Of a DNA stretch of 64,000 nt, positions 8,555-15,636 are shown piece after piece. The translations under genes and the position numbers were made by a program. Source of the DNA: Pontibacterium granulatum. Its GTDB lineage: Bacteria > Pseudomonadota > Gammaproteobacteria > Pseudomonadales > Balneatricaceae. A model generated the notes under the pieces. That model worked only from the letters and a program-made list of their open reading frames with translations. It was not told the DNA's origin and did no database searches. The stretch is taken from contig NZ_JASBRH010000018.1 in assembly GCF_029961155.1 (NCBI RefSeq), positions 1 to 64,000 on the forward strand. Direction: 5' to 3'. How positions within the stretch are numbered: the first letter of the stretch is position 1; each line of letters opens with the position of its first letter.

Positions 8555-9804
8555 TGAGTGATGTAATTCGTCGCGATCCACGCGCTGAATGGATCGCCCG
8601 TAACCGACTGCACCCGCTGCATGGCACGATTGCGGTGGGTGATGACGCGGAAGTACGTGGCCCGTCTGGCCTGCTGCGTAAGAACCCACACAAAGTTGGC
8701 TTTATCGGTCCAAACGGTATCAAGCGTATCGACCGTCTGAAAGGCAACGGTGCGGCATCCGGTATGGGACGCCGCAGCAGTGGTCCGCAGGAAGTTCAGT
8801 TGCCGCTGCACAGCGTTGAAAATCCGGATTTCTACATTGTCGTGGTACCGGATCTGGTGGGCGGTCGTCTCACCAGCCAGGACAAAGATATCCTGGGTCA
8901 GGCGCATAAGATGGCGAAAGACATTGAAGGCAAGGGCGCTGTCGTCGCCGTCTGCTTTGGTGAAAGCAAAGAAGAAAACTACGACACCGCCGGCGTGGAT
9001 CGTCTGATCCACCTGGAAGGTGAAGAGTACGAAGGCTTCAGCCCTGAACAGCGCCTGGCGGCACTGGTTCAGGTGGAAACCAGCCTGCAGCCGAAACACT
9101 GGTTGTTCCCGGATAGCGTGAACGGCGGAACCGATCTGGGTTCCCGTCTGGCAGCACGTCTGGGCGAACGCCCGGCTGTTCAGGCGTGGCAGGTCACCCA
9201 TGAGACTACCGTAAGCCGTGGCGCATCCCAGAGCCTGGATATCACGCGTGAAACACCACGTATCCTGATGCTGCTGGAAGAGTGCGCGGATGCGATCGAT
9301 GAAACCCGTCATGAGGTGAAAGCGATCGAGCTGGATTCTGTGCCGCGTGCTATCGTTCAGCTGCAGGATCAGGGCCAGGTTGCTGTGGATCCGAATGCTA
9401 TCCCACTAGCCGAAGCCGAGTTTATCCTCTCTGCGGGTAACGGTATTCACAACTGGGATCAGTTCCACGAGACTGCGGCGGCACTGGGTGCTACCGAAGG
9501 TGCGAGTCGTGTGGCGGTGGATGATGGCTTTATGCCGCGTTTCCGTCAGGTGGGTGCAACCGGTACCTGGGTAACCGCGCGTGTTTATCTTGCGGTGGGT
9601 ATCTCCGGTGCGATCCAGCACATGCAGGGTATCGGTCAGTGTGACAAAGTTGTCGCCATCAACACCGATGCTGGCTGTGACATGGTGAAACGTGCTGCAC
9701 TGAGCGCTATTGGTGACAGTGAAGAGATACTGGGCGAGCTGCTGAAGCTGGCGCAGGAACACCGTGCGAACAAGGGTGAGGAGGGCGAACAGAATGCAGC
9801 CTAA
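8554..9804 (+). CDS. etfA: Electron transfer flavoprotein alpha-type subunit of the dgc operon
   Basis: A 416-residue EtfA-family protein, longer than housekeeping EtfA (~310) because of an extra ~90-residue N-terminal segment (MSDVIRRDPRAEWIARNRLH...). The C-terminal FAD domain is typical: FILSAGNGIHNWDQF, VAVDDGFMPRFRQVGATG, YLAVGISGAIQHMQGI and VVAINTDAGC. It corresponds to PA5400 next to dgcB in Pseudomonas. With the following etfB it probably relays electrons in dimethylglycine demethylation. The start ATG overlaps the dgcB stop, and GAGGAGG sits 8 bases upstream. It overlaps etfB by 11 bp. Confidence 0.9.
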   Translation: MSDVIRRDPRAEWIARNRLHPLHGTIAVGDDAEVRGPSGLLRKNPHKVGFIGPNGIKRIDRLKGNGAASGMGRRSSGPQEVQLPLHSVENPDFYIVVVPDLVGGRLTSQDKDILGQAHKMAKDIEGKGAVVAVCFGESKEENYDTAGVDRLIHLEGEEYEGFSPEQRLAALVQVETSLQPKHWLFPDSVNGGTDLGSRLAARLGERPAVQAWQVTHETTVSRGASQSLDITRETPRILMLLEECADAIDETRHEVKAIELDSVPRAIVQLQDQGQVAVDPNAIPLAEAEFILSAGNGIHNWDQFHETAAALGATEGASRVAVDDGFMPRFRQVGATGTWVTARVYLAVGISGAIQHMQGIGQCDKVVAINTDAGCDMVKRAALSAIGDSEEILGELLKLAQEHRANKGEEGEQNAA

Positions 9805-10579
9805 CATTAAGCAGTCATTGGATATCGTCTCCCTGGTCTCCATCGGCCAGCACCCGCAGTCCGGTCGTGTACGCCGTGCCGAGCAGGATGGTCGCGCAGT
9901 AGAGCTGGGTATGAACCTGGGCGGTGACAATCTCACCGTTCTGCATGCCGGTGACCCGCAAGAGCAGGCGCTACGTACCTACGCGGGGATGGGCCTTTCT
10001 TCCATGCAGGTGCTGAACCTGGATACGCAGGACGACGCGGTACCGGCTCTGGCCGACTACCTGCAGCAGCTGCGTCCAGACATTGTTCTGACCGGTGTAC
10101 GGGCAGAAAGCGGTGAGTCCTCTGGTATGGTGCCATATTTGCTGGCGGAGAAGCTGAACTGGCCGGTGGTGGCGCGTATTGCGGATATCGTCTCTGTAGA
10201 AGACGGTGTCGCGGAAGTCATGCTGGCGCTGCCACGTGGTCAGCGTCGTGCACTTAAAGTGGCGCTGCCGTTTGTGGCAAGCGTTGATAACGCGGCACCG
10301 GAAGCACGCCAGAGTGCATACGGTCCGGGTATCCGTGCCCAGATCGAACCGCTGGCTGCGGTGAAGGAAGAGGATGCAGTTCGCAGTAACTGGTCCGAAG
10401 CCAAAGCCAAGCCACGGCCGAAGCGCTTGAAAGTGGTCAAAGCCAAGACCGCAGCAGAGCGATTCAAGGCTGCGACCGCTAAGCCTCAGGGCGAAGCGGG
10501 CAAGGTATTGAAAGGTGTGCCAGCCAAAGAGCAGGCGCAAGAGATCTTCAACCTTCTGCTAGAAGAGAAGGTGATCTAA
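9794..10579 (+). CDS. etfB: Electron transfer flavoprotein beta-type subunit of the dgc operon
   Basis: A 261-residue EtfB-family protein. The core (NLGGDNLTVLHAGD, LRTYAGMGLSSMQVL, IVLTGVRAESGESSGM, LLAEKLNWPVV) is the AMP-binding EtfB fold. The last ~75 residues are an extra Lys/Ala/Glu-rich tail. The start at 9794 is chosen because GAGGAGGGCGAACAG precedes it and because it overlaps etfA by 11 bp, as expected for coupled subunits; the in-frame start at 9764 would lie deep inside etfA. A terminator hairpin follows 16 bp after the stop. Confidence 0.88.
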   Translation: MQPNIKQSLDIVSLVSIGQHPQSGRVRRAEQDGRAVELGMNLGGDNLTVLHAGDPQEQALRTYAGMGLSSMQVLNLDTQDDAVPALADYLQQLRPDIVLTGVRAESGESSGMVPYLLAEKLNWPVVARIADIVSVEDGVAEVMLALPRGQRRALKVALPFVASVDNAAPEARQSAYGPGIRAQIEPLAAVKEEDAVRSNWSEAKAKPRPKRLKVVKAKTAAERFKAATAKPQGEAGKVLKGVPAKEQAQEIFNLLLEEKVI

Positions 10580-10594
10580 AGTACGTGTAAGATC

Positions 10595-10631
10595 AAAAAC
10601 CTGAGGTTGCCTACGTGGCCTCGGGTTTTTT
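10595..10631 (+). terminator. Rho-independent terminator after etfB
   Basis: The stem AACCTGAGG/CCTCGGGTT (one G-T pair) has a 12-nt loop and ends in TTTTTT. It separates the main dgc operon from the two small genes downstream, which start only 23 bp beyond it and may be expressed by read-through. Confidence 0.8.
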
Positions 10632-10653
10632 AGTTTCGGGGGAAACAAACATT

Positions 10654-10896
10654 ATGATGATCGTAGACCTGGTTGATGAACGAGACTTCAACGAAAAACT
10701 GATCGCGCTGGGTGTGGCCATTACACCGGATAACGTGCTCGACGAGAGCAAAGGCGCCGTGCTTGCATGGCTGGCGGATAATGAAGAGGGTAAAGCGGCA
10801 CTTAAGGCGCTTTTTGAAACTCTGGAAAGTGGCGAGATCACCGTGCTTCCAGATGTGAAAGCCGTGATTGAAGAGTTGTCCGTAGCGCTTCAGTAA
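10654..10896 (+). CDS. Small acidic protein of unknown function
   Basis: An 80-residue, acidic, soluble-looking protein (MMIVDLVDERDFNEKLIALG...). It has a pattern of alternating charged and hydrophobic helices and no cysteines, signal or membrane segment. GGGGGA 10 bases before ATG supports translation; a second ATG follows immediately. It sits between the etfB terminator and a 32-codon membrane ORF, so it could be an accessory gene of the dgc operon. I do not recognise the family. Confidence 0.55.
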   Translation: MMIVDLVDERDFNEKLIALGVAITPDNVLDESKGAVLAWLADNEEGKAALKALFETLESGEITVLPDVKAVIEELSVALQ

Positions 10897-10932
10897 TACC
10901 AAGAACGTATAGCAAACAGGAGGCCAGTACAG

Positions 10933-11031
10933 ATGGATAAACACATCGTAAAACAGTGGATCGGTATTCTGCTGCTGGCCTTTATTGTTTGTGGTCTGGG
11001 TTGGCTGGCTTGGATTGATTTGGTGGGATGA
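10933..11031 (+). CDS. 32-residue single-span membrane microprotein
   Basis: An open frame of 32 codons with an excellent ribosome binding site (CAGGAGG, 9 bases before ATG). The peptide begins MDKHIVKQW and then has one hydrophobic stretch (IGILLLAFIVCGLGWLAWI) of transmembrane length, ending DLVGW. The positive N-terminus suggests an N-in orientation. It lies 36 bp after the small acidic gene, so the two are probably co-transcribed. No function is known; such proteins often modulate a nearby membrane complex, here perhaps DgcB. Confidence 0.55.
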   Translation: MDKHIVKQWIGILLLAFIVCGLGWLAWIDLVG

Positions 11032-11048
11032 TTTGATTCATATCCCTC

Positions 11049-11317
11049 TGTAGGGTCGGCTTCAGCCGACCGGCAGCTTGAAAGCTGCCCTACAATGGCG
11101 AAATTTTCTTCGAAAGCTTAATCCGGAGCCTGCACCCTGTAGCAGCGGTCTCCGACCGCGACCTTTCGATGCACGGAATATGTCGCCCTCGGAGCGGGCT
11201 GCTACATCGTACAAATCACCTCCGATGGTAAATTCAGGGCTCGGACCTTGTAGCAGCGGGCTCCGACCGCGACCTTTCGAAGTTCGGAATATGCCGCCCT
11301 CAGAGCGGGCTGCTACA
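11049..11317. repeat. REP cluster downstream of the dgc operon
   Basis: Element 1 (11049-11094) is a cloverleaf palindrome, TGTAGGG...CCCTACA, enclosing TCGGCTtcAGCCGA and GGCAGCTTgaAAGCTGCC. Elements 2 and 3 (11138-11206 and 11249-11317) are near-identical 69-bp copies, 111 bp apart. They start TGTAGCAGCGG, form GCGGTC-TCC-GACCGC, and end GCGGGCTGCTACA. They are the same family as the array at 1932-2193 and carry GTAG heads as RAYT-linked REPs do. Confidence 0.8.
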
Positions 11318-11395
11318 TACACACCATCCCTCGAACACCCAAATCACCCCAAAAAATACTACATCTTTTGCTTCGTATAAATGCTGCTTATTTGT

Positions 11396-11441
11396 GCATT
11401 TATATGCATATTTGGCGCATTTTGAAGCATTTTTTAAGCAT
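11396..11441 (+). promoter_or_regulatory. Five helically phased GCAT repeats upstream of the BCCT gene
   Basis: GCAT occurs at 11396, 11406, 11417, 11427 and 11438, i.e. every 10 or 11 bp, each followed by an A/T-rich run (ATTTAT, ATATTT, TTTGAA, TTTTTA). Repeats in phase with the DNA helix suggest intrinsic curvature or cooperative binding on one face. The last repeat abuts the TGTCG box at 11441. Confidence 0.5.
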
Positions 11442-11485
11442 GTCGATAACGGGCAGCTTTCATCTATATGTGTCGCTAAAAGTCA
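11441..11485 (+). promoter_or_regulatory. Twin TGTCG boxes, candidate GbdR site for the BCCT gene
   Basis: TGTCGATAACGGGCA (11441-11455) and TGTCGCTAAAAGTCA (11471-11485) are direct repeats 30 bp apart. The second fits TGTCGYTNNNRGTYA, also present at gbcA/gbcB, fdhA/gbdR and the second Rieske/AraC pair. A GB-responsive AraC activator is the obvious candidate binder. Confidence 0.55.
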
Positions 11486-11497
11486 CATTCAGAAATT

Positions 11498-11586
11498 CGA
11501 CTCCCCGTAATATGGAGTGGTCTGATCAGGAACCCTAATCGGATTTGCTCACAGGGGCTGTAAGAGCCGGTCCCATGGGGGAGTCG
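11498..11586 (+). ncRNA. Candidate structured leader RNA upstream of the BCCT transporter
   Basis: CGACTCCCC (11498-11506) pairs perfectly with GGGGAGTCG (11578-11586), closing an 89-nt domain. Inside, CTGAT/ATCGG and GGCT/AGCC can form two further hairpins, giving a three-way-junction shape typical of riboswitch aptamers. It lies about 245 nt before the BCCT start codon, downstream of the activator boxes. I cannot match it to a known riboswitch class. Confidence 0.4.
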
Positions 11587-11831
11587 CAATATCTCTATCT
11601 CAGTGCATGCGTTGCCAATCTGCCAAGGGCAATTTGTCGTGCAGAGATATGAATGTTCGCCAAGCCAGATTTGCAGCAAAAACGCTTACGGTTCTACGCA
11701 TTTGATCAGCGAGTTCGTAAACAAAAACTCGACACTACCTATCGCCGTCATGCACTGCCAAGCCGGTTTCGGTTCCCCGGCAGTACCGCTCAGCGGGGAT
11801 AGACATTCTAATAAAAATACGGAGTAGTTCT

Positions 11832-13406
11832 ATGAACCAAATGGCAACAGATCGCCCTAAGTCGCAGGAGTATACCTCCGACTATAAGGCGGGTCAGGAT
11901 AACGTGCAGATCATGGGTATGGATGTCCATAACCCGGTCTTCACTACCAGTGCTCTGGCCATCCTTTCCTTCATCGTACTAGCATTGCTTTTCCCTGCTG
12001 ATGCAAAAGAGATGCTTGTTGGTGCACGTACCTGGTCTATCGAGACTTTCGATTGGCTGTTCATGATCGGCGGTAACGTCTTCGTTCTCTTCTGTCTTGC
12101 TTTGATTTTCCTGCCTGTAGGTAAGGTTCGCTTGGGTGGCGCTTCTGCTAAGCCTGAGTTTAGCCGTATGTCCTGGTTCTCCATGCTGTTTGCTGCAGGT
12201 ATGGGTATCGGCCTGATGTTCTGGAGTGTGGCCGAGCCGGTTGCTTACTACACCGATTGGTGGGGTACTCCACTGAATGCTGAAGCAAAAACGCCGGACG
12301 GCGCGTCTGCTGCGATGGGCGCAACCATGTTCCACTGGGGCCTGCACCCATGGGCGATCTACGGTGTTGTTGCACTGGCACTGGGCTTCTTTACCTACAA
12401 TAAGGGCCTGCCGCTGACCATTCGTTCTGCTTTCTACCCTCTTCTGGGTGAGCGCGTATGGGGTCTGCCGGGTCACATCATCGATATCGTAGCTGTACTG
12501 GCGACTATCTTTGGTCTGGCGACTTCGCTGGGTCTGGGTGCATCCCAGGCGGGTGGTGGTCTGAACTTCCTGTTCGGCATCGAAAATAACATCTCCACGC
12601 AGGTAGGCATCATTGTAGCGGTATCTGCAATCGCGATCTTCTCCGTAGTTCGTGGTCTGGATGGTGGCGTTAAGATCCTGAGTAACATCAACATGACCCT
12701 GGCGGCTGTGCTGATGCTGTTCGTGATTCTGGCGGGTTCCGTTGCAGGTTTCTTCGGCAACCTGTTCGATACTGTCGGTGCATACGCAGAAGATATTATT
12801 CCACTGAGTAACTGGATGGGCCGTGAAGACGAGAAGTTCTACAAAGGCTGGACCGTGTTCTACTGGGCGTGGTGGGTCTCTTGGTCTCCATTTGTAGGTA
12901 TGTTCATCGCGCGCGTATCCAAAGGCCGTACTGTACGTGAGTTCATGATCGCTGTACTGCTGATCCCGACTCTGGTATCCGCTGTATGGATGGCTGCTTT
13001 CGGTGCGCAGGCACTGGATCAGATCCAGAACAACGTTGGTCAGCTGACTAACGGTCTGGGCGATGTATCTCTGGCGATGTTCAAGATGCTGGAAAACCTG
13101 CCAATGGCTGAGATTACTTCTGCTCTGGCCATCGTGTTGGTACTGGTATTCTTCATCACCTCATCCGACTCCGGTTCCCTGGTAATCGACTCCATCACCG
13201 CAGGCGGTAAAGTAAATGCGCCAGTTCCACAGCGTATCTTCTGGGCGGTTCTGCAGGGTGTTATCGCAGGTGTACTGTTGTACGGTGGCGGCTCTGAGGC
13301 GCTGACTGCGCTGCAGGCAGGTGCGATCACCACTGGCCTGCCGTTCACTGCAATCCTGCTGCTGATGTGTGTCAGCATCTACAAAGGCCTGAAAACTGAG
13401 GTTTAA
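11832..13406 (+). CDS. BCCT-family betaine/choline/carnitine transporter
   Basis: A 524-residue, 12-helix secondary transporter. BCCT landmarks are present: GMGIGLMFWSVAEP in the glycine-rich segment, FHWGLHPWAIY, and the Trp-rich signature FYWAWWVSWSPFVGMFIARVSKGRT near residue 343, then ITSSDSGSLVID. It imports glycine betaine or a related trimethylammonium solute, driven by Na+ or H+. The short C-terminus suggests no large osmosensing domain. CGGAG precedes ATG by 8 bases. It lies downstream of the dgc operon with its own promoter region (phased repeats, TGTCG boxes, structured leader), which points to substrate-linked control. A bidirectional terminator follows. Confidence 0.9.
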   Translation: MNQMATDRPKSQEYTSDYKAGQDNVQIMGMDVHNPVFTTSALAILSFIVLALLFPADAKEMLVGARTWSIETFDWLFMIGGNVFVLFCLALIFLPVGKVRLGGASAKPEFSRMSWFSMLFAAGMGIGLMFWSVAEPVAYYTDWWGTPLNAEAKTPDGASAAMGATMFHWGLHPWAIYGVVALALGFFTYNKGLPLTIRSAFYPLLGERVWGLPGHIIDIVAVLATIFGLATSLGLGASQAGGGLNFLFGIENNISTQVGIIVAVSAIAIFSVVRGLDGGVKILSNINMTLAAVLMLFVILAGSVAGFFGNLFDTVGAYAEDIIPLSNWMGREDEKFYKGWTVFYWAWWVSWSPFVGMFIARVSKGRTVREFMIAVLLIPTLVSAVWMAAFGAQALDQIQNNVGQLTNGLGDVSLAMFKMLENLPMAEITSALAIVLVLVFFITSSDSGSLVIDSITAGGKVNAPVPQRIFWAVLQGVIAGVLLYGGGSEALTALQAGAITTGLPFTAILLLMCVSIYKGLKTEV

Positions 13407-13431
13407 GGGTTGTAGCTAACAAGCACGAAAG

Positions 13432-13464
13432 AAAAAGCCGATGGGGAAACTCATCGGCTTTTTT
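13432..13464. terminator. Bidirectional terminator between BCCT gene and ureohydrolase
   Basis: AAAAAGCCGATG / CATCGGCTTTTTT with a short GGGAAACT-like loop. It has A and T runs on both sides and serves the converging genes. Confidence 0.9.
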
Positions 13465-13489
13465 GTGTCTGCACAGCCTAAAGAACGGG

Positions 13490-14467
13490 CTATTTCACTT
13501 CCTTGCTGACTTTCTCAGCTAGCAAACACAGCATCTCCCACATGAGGGTTGCGCCAACCAGGGCCGTAGCGCCACTGGGGTCAAAGGGTGGGGATACCTC
13601 AACCAGATCAGCGCCAATCAGGTTCAATCCGCGTAAACCCCGTACCATCAATTGGGCTTCAACGGTGGTGAGACCGCCAATCTCCGGGGTGCCGGTGCCG
13701 GGTGCAAACACCGGATCGAGACAGTCCACATCAAAACTGATGTAGGTCGCCTGATCACCCACCACTTCACGTGCGACTTCCAGTGCCCTGCTAACGCCAA
13801 GCTCAGTGAATTCTTCTATCCGCATTACACGGATGCCCTGGGCAAGTCCCCAGTCATCATCACTTTCGCTGTAAAGGCCACCTCGGATACCGATCTGAAC
13901 GACACGTTTGGGATCAAGAATACCTTCTTCGATGGCGCGGCGGAAAGGTGTGCCATGGGTGTATTTGCAGTTGCCAAAGTAGCGATCCCAAGTGTCGGTA
14001 TGGGCATCAAAATGAACCATGCCGAGTGGACCGTGCTTTTTGGCGAGTGCTCTTAATACCGGCAGACTGACAAGGTGATCACCACCCGCGCCCAGGGGCA
14101 CGATATCGTGCTCAACCATCTCGGAAACAAAGCCCTCAATCATATCCAGCGTTTCTTCGATCTGGAGTGGATTAACCGGCGCATCACCAAAGTCGGCGCA
14201 TTTTGCCAGCTTAAACGGGCTGAGGTTTAGCACCGGGTGAACCTTGCGCATCAGTGCGGAAGCGTCGCGTATCTGTCGAGGACCGTGGCGGGCGCCGGCA
14301 CGGTTGGTTGTACCGCCATCCCAAGGCAAGCCATATAGCCCGATATCGGCCTGCTTTCCTTCAGCAATGGTGTAGTGGGGCAGACGCATAAAGGTTGCAA
14401 TGCCGGCGTAGCGGGGAACGGTTTCAGATGCCAGAGGGCTGAAGCTGAGCTCGGTTTGTTCAAGCAT
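13490..14467 (-). CDS. Agmatinase/guanidinobutyrase-type ureohydrolase
   Basis: A 325-residue arginase-superfamily enzyme that removes urea from a guanidino compound using two Mn ions. Metal ligand motifs are complete: GAGGDHLVS, HFDAHTDTWD and SFDVDCLDP, followed by GGLTTVEA. Length and the N-terminal extension fit the agmatinase/guanidinobutyrase/guanidinopropionase branch rather than true arginase. The substrate cannot be fixed from sequence alone. It is monocistronic between the bidirectional terminator and a LysR gene on the same strand, whose product may regulate it. Confidence 0.85.
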   Translation of the reverse strand: MLEQTELSFSPLASETVPRYAGIATFMRLPHYTIAEGKQADIGLYGLPWDGGTTNRAGARHGPRQIRDASALMRKVHPVLNLSPFKLAKCADFGDAPVNPLQIEETLDMIEGFVSEMVEHDIVPLGAGGDHLVSLPVLRALAKKHGPLGMVHFDAHTDTWDRYFGNCKYTHGTPFRRAIEEGILDPKRVVQIGIRGGLYSESDDDWGLAQGIRVMRIEEFTELGVSRALEVAREVVGDQATYISFDVDCLDPVFAPGTGTPEIGGLTTVEAQLMVRGLRGLNLIGADLVEVSPPFDPSGATALVGATLMWEMLCLLAEKVSKEVK

Positions 14468-14593
14468 TTTGATTCCTCAACTCGAAGTGTAAAGGTTCAC
14501 TGTATGAGTTGAGGAGGGTGCGATAAATGGCAATTCCGGCAGCTAAAGTTTCCGGAAATGGTAACTAAGCTGATTGGAGTGATTCTATGTCGG

Positions 14594-15535
14594 TTACGTA
14601 GCGGTTTTCGCAAGACTGGTTTTATCGGTGTTTTTGAAAGCGGTCAGCAGGGCCTCGCGTAGTATGTTCGGCCGAGAGTCCCGTTGCACAATGATTTTAA
14701 ACGGCACCTGGTAATTCAGGGTGTCGGGTAACAACGCACGCATCAGTTGTTTATCATTCCAGAGGGCGGCGTAATGCTTGGGCAGAAAGCCGACGTACTG
14801 TCCGCTGAGGATGAGGGTAGCGATGCCTTCTACCTGATAGGAGGTGGCACTGGCCTTCAATTGCGGGAACTGTTCCTTTAGCATCATCGAGTGGGTGTAA
14901 CCTGGTGCGATAAAGTCATGCTGCTTGATGCTGTTGATGTCGAGCTGATCGTTGGGAACGTCATACAACGGATGGTTGTGTCCGCAGTAGAAGAGGGATG
15001 TTTCTTGGTAGAGATCATAGTAGGTCAAACCGGGCAGCTCATGGTGCTGCGGTACGATGCCCATATTGAAACGCCCCTCGATGACGGCGCGCTCAACCTC
15101 GTTGGGTGCCGCCACCTGAAGGTTGATTTTGACCTCAGGCTCCTGCTGGTGAAACGCGCCCAGAACGTTGACCACAGGAGAGTTTGGGTCGGTGAGCATG
15201 TTATCCGTGAGCCCCAGCGTTAGCTCACCGATCAGACGGCTGTGCACTGCATTTACATTGGCCCGAAACTTCTCCAGATCAACCAGTAACTCTTGTGTCG
15301 CTTCATAGACCAGGCGGCCGTGATCGGTGAGCTGAAATCCTGAACGGCCCCGTTGGCACAGGTGCATATCCAGACGGGTTTCCAGATCGGACATCTGGCG
15401 ACTGATCGCAGAGCGGCCGATGTTAAGCTCGACCTCGGCGGCGGAAAAACCTCCGCACTCCACCACGGTTTTAAAGATGCGCAGCAGTTTCAGGTCGATG
15501 TCGGCAACTTGTCCGGAGAGGCTTGTTCTTTTCAT
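14594..15535 (-). CDS. LysR-family transcriptional regulator
   Basis: A 313-residue LysR protein. The N-terminal winged helix-turn-helix covers DLKLLRIFKTVVECGGFSAA and the ISRQMSDLETRLDMHLCQR recognition segment; the effector domain spans about residues 90-300. The ATG at 15535 (MKRTSLSG) is preferred, because the 21 residues added by the upstream start at 15598 overlap a terminator flank and do not look like LysR sequence. It lies upstream of, and in the same direction as, the ureohydrolase gene and downstream of an orphan dctP. Target unknown. Confidence 0.82.
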   Translation of the reverse strand: MKRTSLSGQVADIDLKLLRIFKTVVECGGFSAAEVELNIGRSAISRQMSDLETRLDMHLCQRGRSGFQLTDHGRLVYEATQELLVDLEKFRANVNAVHSRLIGELTLGLTDNMLTDPNSPVVNVLGAFHQQEPEVKINLQVAAPNEVERAVIEGRFNMGIVPQHHELPGLTYYDLYQETSLFYCGHNHPLYDVPNDQLDINSIKQHDFIAPGYTHSMMLKEQFPQLKASATSYQVEGIATLILSGQYVGFLPKHYAALWNDKQLMRALLPDTLNYQVPFKIIVQRDSRPNILREALLTAFKNTDKTSLAKTAT

Positions 15536-15579
15536 GGGCAGAAGCAGGGCTGTAATAAAGATTTTCTTCAGAGTAACCG

Positions 15580-15612
15580 AAAAAAGCCCTGCGGACACAG
15601 TCGGCAGGGCAA
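15580..15612 (-). terminator. Rho-independent terminator after orphan dctP
   Basis: On the minus strand GCCCTGC...GCAGGGC with an 11-nt loop is followed by TTTTTTC. It lies 25 bp past the dctP stop, so dctP is probably its own transcript. Confidence 0.85.
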
Positions 15613-15636
15613 TTTGGGAGTTGCTCGGTCGAACGT

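Noticed and set aside
6644-8689. A 681-codon open frame antisense to dgcB
   Set aside because: It mirrors dgcB, whose domains and Fe-S motifs are unmistakable. The antisense translation is rich in Gln/His/Thr and shows no family features, so it is a codon-usage artefact.
11498-11586. tRNA gene
   Set aside because: The closing stem is 9 bp, there is no T-loop consensus or CCA-like end, and the internal hairpins are in the wrong positions.
11603-11827. A 74-codon ORF upstream of the BCCT gene as a leader peptide gene
   Set aside because: No convincing ribosome binding site precedes it and the composition is not protein-like. It lies in the long leader with hairpins.
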